From positions 4,016,501 through 4,080,500 of the forward strand of contig JBAMJR010000151.1 in NCBI GenBank assembly GCA_038501785.1: DNA of 64,000 bases, read 5' to 3'. Within the stretch, counting starts at the first letter, position 1; each line of letters begins with the position of its first letter. The stretch is from Myoxocephalus aenaeus (taxonomy: Eukaryota > Chordata > Actinopteri > Perciformes > Cottidae). A program made the translations under genes and the position numbers. The notes under the pieces were generated by a model. It was given only the letters and a program-made list of their open reading frames with translations, made no database searches and was not told the DNA's origin. Shown here one piece after another: positions 34,501 through 47,898 of this stretch.

Positions 34501-35640
34501 GAGCTGTTTTGGTGGGGTCACAGGTGACATGTCGGTACATGTTGCTGTAAAGCCTCTGTGCTGTTCTGGGCGCACAGCAAGACTCTTATGTGCCTTCATA
34601 ACAAGCCAGTTAATCTTTAATCTTTTTAATTAGACATTTGATGTCAGGTTATTAACAAGAGACCCCCACTGTCTCCTCATTGTTAAAGTGTCTTTTATTT
34701 TGCTTGTCCAATAAATGGAATGAGCCGGAAGCTGAACTATTTTTAGGTTTTAACATTATGATAGTCTTTGGAGCAACACCGATTGAGTACAGCGCCCGCC
34801 AATAAACGTTTGAACGGACGTAATTCTATGGAGAAACATCCATCTGCATTGCCCCCAAAATACCAGATGTCTCTTTAAGTTACTCAGTGCCGCTATCTCA
34901 TCTCCAGTAGACTCCCTTCATTGCTGCTTCTAACACATTACGTTGCCTTTATACCATGCTACTGACAGCAAGACGACACTAGAGGCCAGTGTTGGCATTG
35001 TTTTTACTCTTATCTCTTCCCAGGCATGACTCCCATCCAGCTGTGTTGTTCGGGATCTGTAAAGACAGACCAATGGGAATTTGGCTTTCATGCCTCAAAT
35101 GATCTCAATTTTGTCCCGATTTTTGCATCCTTTCGATTTTTTGAAACAAAAGCTTGCTTTAATTGAGAAAATGTACATCATGTCTCTCATGTGCCATGCA
35201 TGTGTTTTGCACTTGAGGTTGTTAGTTAGAGTTACTACCATATCTTCCACTCCCCCCCCCCATTGAGCACCATGTGTTAAATCAGGCCCCTGCTGAGTAT
35301 TCACCCCGGGCAACCGAGTGTCCTGGATAGCAATCGACAATTCCCCTAGCCAGAGCACAGAGTACTCTGTTGCAGTCTGGACACAGCTCATAACTATGCT
35401 TACCCAGAGTGAAGGCAGTGGGACACAGAACACAGGTGAGTGAAGATGAGCACTGAAGCTCACTTACAACGAAGCTGCTATATAGTATTTTCAACGCTGT
35501 TAAGAATATTTGTCTTGCCCACTTGGTAAATTGGCAGACTTTTTGTTACAGAATACATTTTTGCTTTGAGATGTTGTTGTTAAAGTTGACATGCTCTAAT
35601 AACCCAAGGTTAGGTAATTTCTAGGTAATGAGGTGTATGA

Positions 35641-35705
<65 letters not shown>

Positions 35706-37313
35706 CTACTTTGCGTGCAATAATTGCCCCAGGAACTGTTCTTATCTCTGCTTGATGCTTTTCTTCAAAAGTTAATGAGAGCAAAATCTAATTATATGTC
35801 TGTTTATCACCTGGACTTTGCTTTGTCGGCCTGTGCTGCTTTTGGCCCTTCACTGCAGCTTCACTGCATGATTTGTGTTCCTGAAGTGTACTGCTTCATG
35901 GGGATTATTAAGATGTTCACATTATAATTAATAGTGACAGGTAAAAGCTGAATATTGAAAGAAATTGCAATGGAAAAATTGGAAATTGGTATAGTATTTT
36001 ATTGTCTACTTTGTTGTATTAATTACTGCAAGCAATGGCACTGTGCAGCTATTTATATTTTTAATACAAACTGGTGACATTATTTAAAACATGACTGTTT
36101 TATTGTTTATGCATCAACGACTTTTAATCTGACACCTTGCATATAAAACATTTTATTAAATTCCAGCTATCTTTTTAAATTTGTTATCAAGTACCACATT
36201 GTGGATGTAATTGAGACTCTTTGAGCCAATAATAATAGGTCCATAGTTTTAATTAATTAAATGAATATTTAATTTAATTTATATTATTTATCTAAGAGTG
36301 ACACAGCATTAAGCTGATCTTGAAGAAATGTACGTAAGCATTTATTTCACCTAATTGTTTGCCTTGTTACATTAGAGAAGCCTCTGAATTAACATTGACA
36401 TCGTTGGGCATTTTATACCAAGCATGGTAGTCTGGTTTTTACGGTAAATCGTCTTAAGACAGGGTGGTGCAGAACTATTGCAGGTTAAACAAACTTTCAT
36501 AGGAATCAGGTCTCTGTCAGTGAAGCACATTGACTTGATGTTGCATTTTTTTTTTTTATATATATCTTTTAAGAACAATGTTTCCCTGATTCATTGGCAG
36601 GTGAATATATATTTGATTGACCCTATATCTCAAATTGTTGCTTGGCCAAAAAGCAACTTTGTCTTTATCGTTAACCTTAAGTAATTTATCCTTTCTAATA
36701 TAGGACACGGGAATCATAAAGAAGACAGTCCATTTCTCAACAGTACTGATGCTGCCTGTAAGAAGAATGACTTCTACGACAGGAACTTGGCATTGTTTGA
36801 GGTCTGTTATTTTGATTTCCCAATATTTCTGTCAGACTTGTACCAAACTCATTAATTTAACTTCCTCTCTTTCTTCCTCCAGGAAGAGTTGGACATCCGG
36901 CCGAAGGTTTCTTCTCTGCTCAGCCGCTTGGTCAGCTACACCAACATCACCCAAGGAGCCAAGGAGCATGAGGAGGAGGAGAGCGCCGCCCGTAGGAAGA
37001 CCCCCAAGGTCAGGAGTCGGGTCACAACAGAGGAACACTATGCCTCGCTGTTTTGTTTTTTTAATCACTTGTACACTCTTTGGAGGCTTAGAAACATTAT
37101 ACTCCTTCTCTGGCTCTCTCCTTGCCTCACTATCCAAGTTCTAGTTCTGTATTAAGAGTTGTTGATTGATTGCTCATGGCTTTGCGAGCTCTGTTGTGCG
37201 ACTGTGGCTGTTTAAGACCTGGATACATGTAAAGAGCTGATAGCATGATTAAATGACCTTTACAAAAAAAGAAGAACAAATCAATACACGTGTTTCCTCC
37301 AATGTCATGGTCA

Positions 37314-37352
<39 letters not shown>

Positions 37353-40300
37353 CTCCCAACATGGGCACTCTGATGGGAGTCTACTTGCCGTGTCTGCAGA
37401 ACATCTTTGGTGTCATTCTTTTCCTCCGACTGACGTGGATTGTTGGGATGGCTGGCATCATGCAGTCCCTCCTGATTGTCTTCATGTGCTGCTCGTGTGT
37501 TAGTATGAGCACACACACGTACTGTTCTGCTGTAAACACCACACGCACACACACATACTGTACTGCACACGCTACTTCACTGTGTTGATTCTGCCAACAA
37601 TGTGAGCCAGCTTTTATTGCTAAACCAATCAATATAATTCACATGGTTGCATTTGCAGTAATTATTTAAAGGAACCAGTCATCAGAAAATCTAAAATACA
37701 TGTGTTTCTCCTTACCTGTAGTGCTAATTATCAATTTAGATTGTTTTAATCTATAGTTGCCTTGTTTTGGAGATGTGGAACTTGCTCAAAGCACCAACAC
37801 AATATATTTGAAAAAGTCAACAACAATGTCTCTTTCCAGAACTCTTACGCATGATAATCCATGTTAATTAACATAACACCCACACATGTGTGTCCTTTTC
37901 CATCGTAATCATATGTTGTCGTTTCCTTTACAGACAATGCTCACAGCCATATCAATGAGTGCCATTGCTACTAACGGTGTTGTTCCAGGTAATTCTTTAA
38001 ACCCTCACACTCCATTATATTCACTTAATAAGGCCCTTTGCATAATGTTCATTTATCCAGCACACATTCTCGATAAGTATTATATTTATATATATATCAT
38101 TCTGTCGCCAATTTTGTTCTGTTTACAAGATTTTGTGAAATAGTAATTGTCATTATTGGGACATAAACTGGTTTTTAAATCATTACTTGCTCGGACCTTT
38201 ATATATCCGGACTGCTCTGAGTTACATTTTCCATAACATTTTCTTCCACCTGAGGGCAGCAGAAATGGTGGGGCTTGTCCCAGACAGTTTTCAGTGGTTG
38301 TGTAACACTTTGTTTGACTGTTGTAGCTGGAGGAGCATACTTCATGATCTCCCGCTCCCTTGGCCCTGAGTTTGGAGGAGCTGTGGGACTGTGCTTCTAC
38401 TTGGGCACTACCTTTGCTTCTGCCATGTACATACTGGGGGCCATCGAAATCTTCTTGGTCAGTTTGCTAAAATATTATTCTGTGGTTTTATTCCAGCTGA
38501 CATTTGTATGCCTATATATGACTTCTAGATGCTGTTCTTCATTAACATATGTCAGCTATTACATGTATTTTAAATCCACTGTATATTGCAATAAAGGTCC
38601 TGTTGTAAAATGATTCTCTCTTCAGAAATATCTGGTCCCCCAGGCGGCCATATTTCACGCCACAGAAACCCTTGGGAGTGACAGTGCCATGCTGAACAAC
38701 ATGCGAGTCTACGGCTCTATCTGCCTCAGCTTGATGGCTGTGGTGGTTTTTGTCGGAGTCAAATATGTCAACAAGCTGGCCTCTCTTTTCCTGGCCTGCG
38801 TCATTATCTCAATTGTCTCCATCTATGCTGGGGCATTCAAATCCATGACTCATCCCCCAGAATTCCGGTAAGTCTGAAGAATACACATGTGCCTTAACAG
38901 AAAGTATTGTAAATTATGGGGACGATGCAACTGATTCAGTTCTTAAGGGGGAGAGAGCACTAATTTTGTTAATTCCAAATGGAGAAATAATGCAGATTTC
39001 TCTATTGGTATTAGTATTTTGTTTAATTATAGCTTTTTCCTGTTATGATTCTGGCCACCGGTTGGTGGTGGAAGTAATGATGGCTAACATAGTCATGATT
39101 CTAATTGTGTCCATGTTATTGCTGTAGGATCTGCATGCTGGGAAACAGGACGTTGGTGAGAGATCGCTTCGATGTTTGTGCTAAGACTGTGATGAAGGGC
39201 AACATCACAGTACCCAGTCAGCTGTCGGAAAGCTTCTGTCTGCCGGGGAACATGAGCAGCGCTCAGTGTGATGACTACTTCAATGAGAACAATGTGACAG
39301 AGATACAGGGAATCCCAGGACTGGCCAGTGGGATTATTAGAGGTACATGTATCATAAATTGCAGAGGGATTCAAATATACAGTATGAGATTTTGTTATAT
39401 GAAGTTAACAACACTTAATGTACCAATTAGTTATATATATATATATATATATATATAGCAATGAAGAGGGAGGAAACAGTATAAGTAAATCCAGCAAGAA
39501 CACTATGTATTTTTTACATTATGCTATAATTTTTAGGAATTTTACGAATTAACAATCATCATTTGGAAAATGTATGATGTTTTTTTTTCAAAATGATATC
39601 CCTAAATTGAAATTGTGTCAGTGAATAACAGACAGGCCTATTATAATTTTAGTCTCTTCCCATGAGTTTGTTACCAATGTTTTCAATGTCAGTTCTCTGT
39701 TGTTAGAGAACATGTGGGGCGACTACCAACGAAAAGGGGAGATCTTGGAGAAAGCGGGGCTCCAGTCAGTGGATGCCCACGGTGCCATGGAGAACTTTGG
39801 CATGTATGTGTCAGCCGACATCGCCACATCATTCACACTTCTCGTGGGTATCTTCTTCCCATCTGCAACAGGTAAACAATAAGTCTACAGACAAATTATT
39901 CTTTCCAAACTTGTTTACCGTAAATATTTAATAATTTACAACAAACATGTATATATAATGTAGACATGTTTTTTAATGCAATATCAAGCCATTAATTGAA
40001 AATTGGATTAAGCTGATGTTATAATATAGACATTCTTTACAAAAGTAACTTGCACACAGTAAAAAAGTAAAGCTTTAAACCTTCCTCTGATCCAGCCAGT
40101 AGGGGGCATAGTTAAACAGCTTTTACATGTCTTCTATTTTACATTAAAGGTATCATGGCAGGCTCCAACAGATCTGGTGATCTCCGTGATGCTCAAAAGT
40201 CCATCCCCGTGGGAACTATTTTAGCCATTACGACTACTTCACTTGTTTGTATCCTTTTGTTGGTGACTACCCACAATAAGACTAATAATCTTTGCAGATT

Positions 40301-43300
40301 TTATATATATATATTGTTGTGTCACCGTGTGCTCCTTGACCTCCTGTATTCAGATTTCAGTTCTGTGGTCCTTTTTGGGTCTTGTATTGAAGGAGTAGTC
40401 CTTCGGGACAAGTAAGTTCATCTGTCTGCTACTGCATGTTCATGTAAAAATAAACAAAAGAAAATAAAGATAACTTCATCATAAAGGTCAAGTCGTCTTA
40501 TTGGTCATATTCAGTATTCATGTACTTGTAGGTTTGGAGACGGCGTTCAAAAAAACCTGGTGGTAGGGACGCTCTCCTGGCCGTCTCCATGGGTTATTGT
40601 GATTGGCTCCTTCTTCTCTACGGTTGGGGCGGGGCTTCAGTCCCTCACTGGGGCTCCCCGACTTCTACAGGCTATTGCCAAGGACAACATTATTCCTTTC
40701 CTCCGGGTGAGACAGTACACACTGTTGATGAACAACCTTTCATTGTCGCTGCAACAGCAATGGCTCCCACAGACTTGACTGACATACATTTAGAGACAAC
40801 AGTTACTCCATCATCTGCTTCTTATTACTTATAAAACATGTGAATCTCATTCAATGTTGAGTTGGAAATGTTTGCTAATATTTGAATTACAGGCTTATTT
40901 GAATATGATGCAGTACCAAACATGAAGTGATTTGCATTGTTTTTTTATGAAGGGTTTTTAATTTTTGGTTTCAGGTGTTTGGTCACGGAAAGACCAATGG
41001 AGAGCCCACATGGGCCCTACTACTGACTGGCCTCATCGCTGAGCTGGGCATCCTCATTGCCTCACTGGATATGGTGGCTCCCATCCTTTCCATGTAAGCT
41101 CACATACATACACATGCCAAAAACATGTGCCAAGTGTAAAATGCACACGCCCAACACATTTATTTCACTCAAACACTGTGAACATGCATTTCTTCCTTTC
41201 CCAGTTTGGTTCAGGACAACTACACCACTGACAATGCATTGTCAACTTCAAATGTGTTGGACATTCTCCTTTATTCAACAGGTTCTTCTTGATGTGCTAT
41301 CTCTTTGTGAACCTAGCCTGTGCAGTTCAGACTCTTTTACGCACACCCAACTGGAGGCCAAGGTTTAAATATTACCACTGGTTAGTATATTTCTTACGAG
41401 GGATTCTTTTTACCAGTCAGGTTTTCCTGGCTGTCATGCTTATAAATAATAATACTGTTCTCGTTATGCCAAAACATGTCTTCCGGCTTTATGTGTCCCA
41501 CCCACAGGGCTCTGTCCTTCCTTGGCATGAGTATGTGTCTGGCTCTGATGTTCATTTCCTCCTGGTACTACGCTATTGTGGCCATGGTAATTGCTGGGAT
41601 GATCTACAAATACATAGAGTACCAAGGGTATGTCTTTAGTCTTTTGGTTGTATCTCTGTGTTCCTGTCATATCTATAATGGATGCTGGTTGTTTGTCGTC
41701 CCTTATGTTTGTGCCTTGTCTCTCCCACTCACAAACAACAACAGAGCAGAGAAGGAGTGGGGAGATGGAATAAGAGGACTGTCCCTTAGCGCTGCACGTT
41801 ATGCCCTGTTAAGACTAGAGGTTGGACCCCCACACACCAAGAACTGGAGGTACAGCTACACCTGCAAGAGACACCTGCAACTTCTAGGGAGCCACAATCC
41901 ATATTGGGATATGAAAGTTGTTTTCACAGCATCAAACATCCCACACTGTCACCCTCTGAAGACCAACAGATATTTCACACTGTTATGCAGTCAATTTATT
42001 TAAAAACATGTTGGATCGGAGAAGCTGCAAGTTTGATCAAAATCCTGTCAGTGGCAAAATCGAGCAAATGACCTTAGACCCAAAAGAGTTAAGAAATGTG
42101 TGGCACCCAGATGGACACATGTAATAAATAATAGGTTATCTACCCTCTATAAAAAAAAAATGGCCCGGGAGAATGATGATAATGCCATACAAATGAATCA
42201 ACATATGATAGATTTACCAACCAGCTGTCATCCATACTGACACACAATAAGTAAATGCCATGTATTTTGGGAAGTTGTGGTCCACTAAGTTAGCGTGACA
42301 TCTTTTGATGTACTGTTTAACCACTATGATGCCACACTTCCTCTTTTGTCACTCATTCTGAATGAGATAACAGTGACTAAACACGGCTAGTATTAAAAGT
42401 TTTGAATGTGGAATGTAATGGAGGCAGTATGTCAATACAATATAAAGAAGGCAGTCCAGTAGGCACTGACAGGGGATTTAGAGGTCAAACAATGTCCAGA
42501 TGTCTACGTTAAAATGGGGATACATCTGGCAGAGAAGAGACAATAGTTTTTTTTAATATGTTGAGGTCACATACATAAATGTTGTCTCTACAGCATTTAC
42601 CCTATTCACAGTAAAATACTTTCATTTAACAGTTATGTGGGCCTTAGATGACTTAACATCTGTGTTTAAGCTATACATGTAAATGTGTTTGGACAAGCAA
42701 ATCAAAGACTAGCTGCTTGACACTGACAGTTGAAAAGTCAAATTGTATCAACCTACCCTCAATGATCATTCAGTAAATCTTGTTTTGATAGATGAACACT
42801 TGCATGATCTTATGTCTGTGCGTTCTATACAGCTAAACAATATGCATTTTTATTAATACTTTGGTCACAGTCTGTCAACAGGGGGTGCAAAGACACACCT
42901 TTGATCGTTTGACCTTTGACGCCTATTGACTATCTTTGACTCTGTGCACCACAGACCTCAGCTGCTTGTGCTGTTGAAGCTTGATGAGGACCTCCACGTA
43001 AAGTATCCTCGTCTGCTCACCTTTGCCTCGCAGCTAAAGGCAGGAAAGGGTCTGACCATTGTGGGCTCTGTCATCCAGGGCAACTTCCTGGACAGCTATG
43101 GGGAAATGCAGGCAGCTGAGCAGGTACATACTAGAAAGGGGTGTGCTGAACATGCTCTATACAATTCTCTATTGTACTCTGTTGCTGACTGTGTTGCAAC
43201 TAATTGTTACAAATGACCACCTTTTGTGATGTGAAAAGCACAATGAAGCGAAAACATGCTTCATTGTGAATTTTCAATTTTTGTGACGTTTCTTCGACAG

Positions 43301-45881
43301 CAACTGTTTTTGAAGCATTTGTCACTTTAATCAATGGGCATGGCTGAAAACAGCTTGTTGTTGTCACTACAATATGGAGCCAATGAGCCATTTCGGATAA
43401 AATAAGGGACTGTTGCAGAAACATTTTTCATAATATGATGTGTTTGGTAAAAAAAAAGCTTTTTTTTATGTGACAACAACCAGAGAAATTAATCGCTCAT
43501 CCAAGATTCACTTAGTGCTAAGACAATACTCATGCATCATGTATCAAGAATTATCATTGGAGCTATACTTAGTGGTTTTTCGATATACATCTTTTATTCT
43601 AAAGCATATAGTATGGTTTATACCTGTTTAAACATGGTTTATCTGCTTACTCCTTATTGTGGTAATTTTTTTCACAAAAAGGCCATTAAGAATATGATGG
43701 AGATTGAGCGAGTCAAAGGTTTCTGCCAGATCGTGGTGGCATCGAAGGTGCGGGAGGGTATTGTCCACCTGATCCAGTCCTGTGGTCTGGGGGGCATGAA
43801 GCACAACACTGTGATGATGGGCTGGCCTTATGGCTGGAGACAGAGTGAGGACCCTCGTGCCTGGAAGACCTTTATCAGTAAGAGTCTCACTGAAATATAT
43901 ATATATTTTTTAATACTGTTTACAGGCATAAGTATTTAGTTGTCACACTTAAATGCACTTAACAATCAGCTCACTATTATGAACTTAAAGATAGAGCAAT
44001 TGTGGGTTTGAAAAAGCTCATTTGAACATACTATTTGGAATACATTTTGTGCTAGTTTCCGTTTGGCTTGTACAGAATGTAAGCTGTTGCAAAATAAATT
44101 CATACAGTACAGTTAATATCCATGCCTCCATGTTTTCATCTCTACTCAGCCACAGTTCGCTGCACCACAGCTGCCCACCTGGCCCTGATGGTGCCCAAGA
44201 ATGTGTCCTTCTACCCGAGCAACCATGAACGCTTCACAGATGGCAACATTGACGTTTGGTGGATCGTCCATGATGGGGGGATGCTAATGCTGCTGCCTTT
44301 CCTGCTCAAACTTCATAAAGTGAGAAGGCAGATATCTTTGAGTTTCATTCCAATACGTTACTTTACATGTTGCAAATAAAAAAAATGATTTTAATTGTGT
44401 TTTCTGAAAGCAACTATAGTCACTTTTTTGGGGTATAGCACATGATATTACACTATGGTTATATTTGCTTATTTGCAAAGGTTTGGAGAAAATGCCAGAT
44501 GCGTATCTTCACTGTAGCCCAGATGGATGACAACAGCATCCAGATGAAGAAAGATCTGGCCATGTTCCTGTACCAGCTGAGAATAGAGGCTGAGGTGGAG
44601 GTGGTGGAGATGGTGAGGAGCCCTCACACACGACCACGAAACTGAGCAAAATTGAAGACTTCCATAGAGGTTTTGTTTATAGCTAGAGCCAGAACAAATT
44701 GAACTGAGTAATAAAACCAGATACACAAAACCAGATGCCCATTATTACAAGATACCGCCGACATGATTGTTTCACAGAAACTGATTTACTTTAATTTCAT
44801 GGTCACTCTGTCCATGTTCAACATGTGTTTAAGCTGAATTAACCACTAATATTCTTTTTTTTTCAAAATGCTACTTAAGCATGACAGTGACATCTCAGCA
44901 TACACCTATGAGAGAACGTTAATGATGGAGCAGAGATCCCAGATGTTGAGGCAAATGAGGCTGTCCAGTGCAGAAAGAGAAAGAGAGGTATGTGTTCTTT
45001 GTGTGTAATATTTATTCTTAAAATATTTTTAAACAAAATGCATGATAAATCATCGAGAGACTGCTGTGTTTTCATGTTTTGCTGTTTTAGGATCTTCACT
45101 ACTGGTGGTCTGGTACAATTTGGGAATTTAACCTGCTCTAACTTAACTCTGTTTATTGCTATGAGTAAAGGTTTTAGTTACATACAGTATATTGACATCC
45201 AAGCCCCCATTATATTCCCAATGGCACTTGCAGGCCCAGTTGGTTAAGGACAGACACTCTTTGGTGCGTATGGGAAGTTTATACTCAGACGAGGAGGAGG
45301 AAGTGGTGGAGGCTCCTGGAGAGACGGTCCAGATGACTTGGACAAGAGAGAAGTGTGAGGCTGAGAGGAGGAACAGAAACAATGCACCCGAGAACTTCAG
45401 AGAACTCATGAGCCTCAAACCGTGAGTTGCATTCAGTTAACCTTCTTCACCGCCTCTTATTTAACCAATAAAACCTGGAGCATTTAATTTGTTTGAATGT
45501 TTTCTCCGTCTCTCCTCGCTGTATTCTAGGGATCAGTCCAATGTGCGGCGAATGCATACGGCTGTGAAGCTGAACGAGGTGATAGTCAATAGGTCCCATG
45601 ATGCTCGATTAGTGCTGCTCAACATGCCAGGGCCACCTCGAAACACGGACGGAGATGAAAACTGTATCCTTTACCAATTTGCTCAAACAAAAGGGGTCTT
45701 TCATAATTGTATTGACGATTTGGGGCTGCAGTACACACACCAAGTGTGTAGCATATCGTTTGGCTGATTTTACTTAACGTGTATTCCAGATATGGAGTTT
45801 CTGGAGGTGTTGACTGAAGGTTTGGAAAGAGTGCTGCTGGTCCGAGGCGGAGGTCGGGAGGTTATCACCATCTACTCATGA
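28597..45881 (+). CDS. slc12a4: K-Cl cotransporter KCC1 (solute carrier 12 member 4), 24 coding exons
   Basis: Electroneutral K+/Cl- exporter of the plasma membrane, used in cell-volume regulation. Exons: 28597-28732, 36704-36801, 36883-37008, 37352-37498, 37934-37988, 38327-38457, 38626-38867, 39128-39342, 39707-39871, 40150-40248, 40354-40411, 40532-40706, 40975-41093, 41282-41380, 41508-41627, 41745-41849, 42955-43123, 43682-43877, 44150-44319, 44481-44612, 44880-44987, 45234-45421, 45530-45663, 45790-45881. All introns are GT-AG and the phases join to 3,279 nt, 1,092 residues plus stop (mammalian KCC1 is 1,085). It begins MPHFTVVPVKDQ, which is KCC1-type, and ends GGGREVITIYS, the KCC terminus. 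RCTTAAHLAL also favours KCC1 over KCC3. The DPEP neighbour matches the mammalian SLC12A4 locus. No frameshift or premature stop was seen, so the gene appears functional. Confidence 0.97.
28733..36703 (+). other. slc12a4 intron 1 (about 8 kb)
   Basis: Longest intron of the gene, bounded by G|GTAGGT and TATAG|GA. It holds a (TG)n run at 35641-35700 and otherwise AT-rich sequence with no recognised exon, repeat family or RNA gene. Alternative first exons are known for the KCC family, but none could be identified here. Confidence 0.7.
35641..35700. repeat. (TG)n microsatellite in slc12a4 intron 1
   Basis: About 30 uninterrupted TG units, not overlapping any coding exon. Confidence 0.95.
37319..37349 (+). 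repeat. (CT)n run forming the polypyrimidine tract of slc12a4 exon 4
   Basis: About 15 CT units end at the splice acceptor CAG (37349-37351) of exon 4. The microsatellite is therefore the polypyrimidine tract itself. Confidence 0.9.
37352..41627 (+). other. slc12a4: KCC1 membrane core (exons 4-15, about 12 membrane helices)
   Basis: Exon 4 opens the membrane domain with MGTLMGVYLPCLQNIFGVIL. In solved KCC structures the NI and GVI of this helix line the K+ and first Cl- sites; both are conserved. AMYILGAIEI (exon 6) supplies the K+-site Tyr, and PSATGIMAGSNRSGDL across exons 9-10 supplies the Pro/Thr and GIM of the ion sites. WPSPWVIVIGSFFST and LTGAPRLLQAIAKDN (exon 12) and MYKYIEYQ-like helix 12 (exon 15) follow. 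All residues expected for transport are present. Site assignments rest on family knowledge, not on a model. Confidence 0.85.
38626..39871 (+). other. slc12a4: KCC1 large glycosylated extracellular loop (exons 7-9)
   Basis: Between helices 5 and 6 the protein has ICMLGNRTLVRDRFDVCAKT, then MKGNITVPS, PGNMSSAQC and NENNVTEIQG. That gives four N-X-S/T sites and four cysteines (CM, CA, CL, CD), the arrangement known for KCC extracellular domains with paired disulphides. The loop sequence differs from mammals more than the membrane core does, as usual for this region. Confidence 0.85.
44880..45421 (+). other. slc12a4: KCC1 C-terminal WNK-SPAK regulatory threonines
   Basis: Exon 21 encodes SAYTYERTLMMEQRSQ with Thr932 (equivalent of KCC3 Thr991) and exon 22 encodes QMTWTREK with Thr990 (equivalent of KCC3 Thr1048). 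In the family, phosphorylation at both sites inhibits transport and dephosphorylation on swelling activates it. The spacing (58 residues) is one more than in human KCC1. The acidic run SDEEEEVVE lies between them. Residue numbers are my count from the start codon at 28597. Confidence 0.85.
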
Positions 45882-47410
45882 TCAATTATTAGCTGCTACA
45901 CAGGAGCATCTGCCTCATCAGAATACATTCCACCTTTTAGAAAGGAGGCAATACCTGCTGGTTAGACACATGGATTTGTCACTTTAATTGTGAAGGATGT
46001 ATTTTTCAGTACAAAATATTGGCACACACAAGTGTACATATCCACCTATATGTTTGCCTTCTTTACAAATGAAATAATTTCATGTCAAACACAAACTTTA
46101 GATGTATTTATAGGTCATAAATATATGTGATAATACACCTTTATTTAAGAGACTATGGCAGACTACATATGTTGGTACATTCTTGATATGTCAGATTTAT
46201 ATTTTGAAACAGCTCTTTGATTATTCTAGAAGCACATCTCTATTTATTTATTTATTTTTTCCCAACCCTTCCCCACTGAGGTAAAGCAATGCTACTGTGG
46301 ATAATGAACACAGTGCTTGACGTTGGTTGTGCTGTAAAGGTGGCATGCCAGAGATCATGAAGAAAGTTTTTAAAAAGAGTTATAATTTATGATTTTTTTT
46401 TTACAGATATTTGTGTTGTTGATATGAGAGAAAAAATGTATATGGATGACTTTTGAACCGTTGCATTTGTACTTTTTCTACAGACCCGAACAGCTTATCT
46501 GCACACAAAAAAGACGGCTTAATTTAAAGTTATAGTCCTTAAGATTTCAATGAAATCAAACCCCACTTTGCATACTACTCATGGTCTGCATTTCTTCTGC
46601 AATAGCCATTTGATATCTTTATACAGAATTGCAATTGTAAATACCATTCTATATGGTAGTTTTCATCATAAGTGGAGTCTGCCATTCCCGTTCAGGAATA
46701 ACATTGGCTTACTTCACACTACCCTTCACTGCAACACTAGTTTGTTTGGTTATTCCGTAAACAAATACGTCAGTTGGTATTATGTTGTAATTCTGACAAA
46801 GTAGGTGCTCAAGCAGTATTTGCTGCAATATTAAACTGCGCTTGGCATTTCCAAGGTAACCAGCGTTGCGGCCAAATCAACCATGGCTGAAATCTTAAGG
46901 ATTTCAGCTTTAAGCAATTCTGACCTCAGCTACATGAGACTTCCAGACTCTGTTTTGTGTCTTTTCAAGTCTTTTTCTAAGAAGTTGAGTATTTTAGGAT
47001 ATTATACTGTTATATGATCTGTAGCCAAGAGTGTGGCATTCCCTTCACTTAAGGGAGAACATTTTGGCACAATACAATCTTTCCATGGAAACTTTATGTT
47101 GGCAGTGTTTTAGTGGAGGCTGAGTATTCATGTTAAAGAACAATGAGTCTATCGTGTCAATGTGGAAATCCTGCACGTTGTGTTGACGTTAATAAAACAT
47201 CCAAATGAGCTCGCCAATGCAAATTCCTAACATTGTTGGCAAAGCATGCATCTTAATCTTAACAAGGGAAATCTTCACAGCGTTGCTGTGTGCTGTTTCA
47301 AGTTAAAGATTTTGTTTCAGTTTTTTCTACGTGCAACAGTTTTCTGTTTGGCAAAGGGCAGAATAGTTCACATTAAAATATGCTCTTTGTTTTTTAAACC
47401 TCCAAGGTAT

Positions 47411-47416
47411 TTTATT
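47411..47416 (-). terminator. Candidate poly(A) signal of the dipeptidase gene
   Basis: TTTATT on the plus strand is AATAAA on the minus strand, about 480 bp past the dipeptidase stop codon. An ATTAAA near 47679 is a closer but weaker alternative. Confidence 0.5.
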
Positions 47417-47430
47417 ATTTTGCAAAATCA

Positions 47431-47436
47431 AATAAA
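47431..47436 (+). terminator. Candidate distal poly(A) signal of slc12a4
   Basis: AATAAA followed by AAGAACATCTG and a T/G-containing stretch. It faces the minus-strand signal at 47411-47416. Confidence 0.5.
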
Positions 47437-47898
47437 AAGAACATCTGTTTGTAAACTGCTGCCTCTGTCCTATTTCATGCTCATTGGTCAGCAATACATT
47501 AAAAAAAACCTTCACAAACAAAAACTAAAATAACAACTTGTGCTATCTCAGCAGTTTCCTTCATCAGTCTCATTCAGTTTTCATAGAGATTATGTCAGCA
47601 GAGGTATAACACATTCAATGTGTTAAATATATTTCAAAATGAATAGCAAAGTGCCCTGGGATTGATGTTCTGTCAATTTTAATCTAGTTGTACTGTATAT
47701 ACAGAGGCGGCGTTTACATTACCTACCAAATGAGGCTACACATTAAATGTTTTTTGTAATGATGGAAAGAAAGGGATTCTCTCCTTATCTTAAGTGCTGG
47801 GGTTGCCCACAAATTAATACAGCAATCTCATTAAGCCCTCCTTTTTTATAGCAGAAATGATGCATGGTCAGGTGTAGCTGAACAGCGTTTCTAAACAT

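Larger units (their letters stand above)
45882..47450 (+). other. slc12a4: slc12a4 3' UTR (inferred extent)
   Basis: No coding sequence. Candidate poly(A) signals on the plus strand are AATAAA at 47191-47196 and 47431-47436, with a weaker ATTAAA near 46829. Which is used cannot be told from sequence. Confidence 0.6.

Noticed and set aside
32341..34633. Possible extra exons inside slc12a4 intron 1
   Set aside because: No homology to KCC N-termini and no convincing donor/acceptor pair in the right phase.
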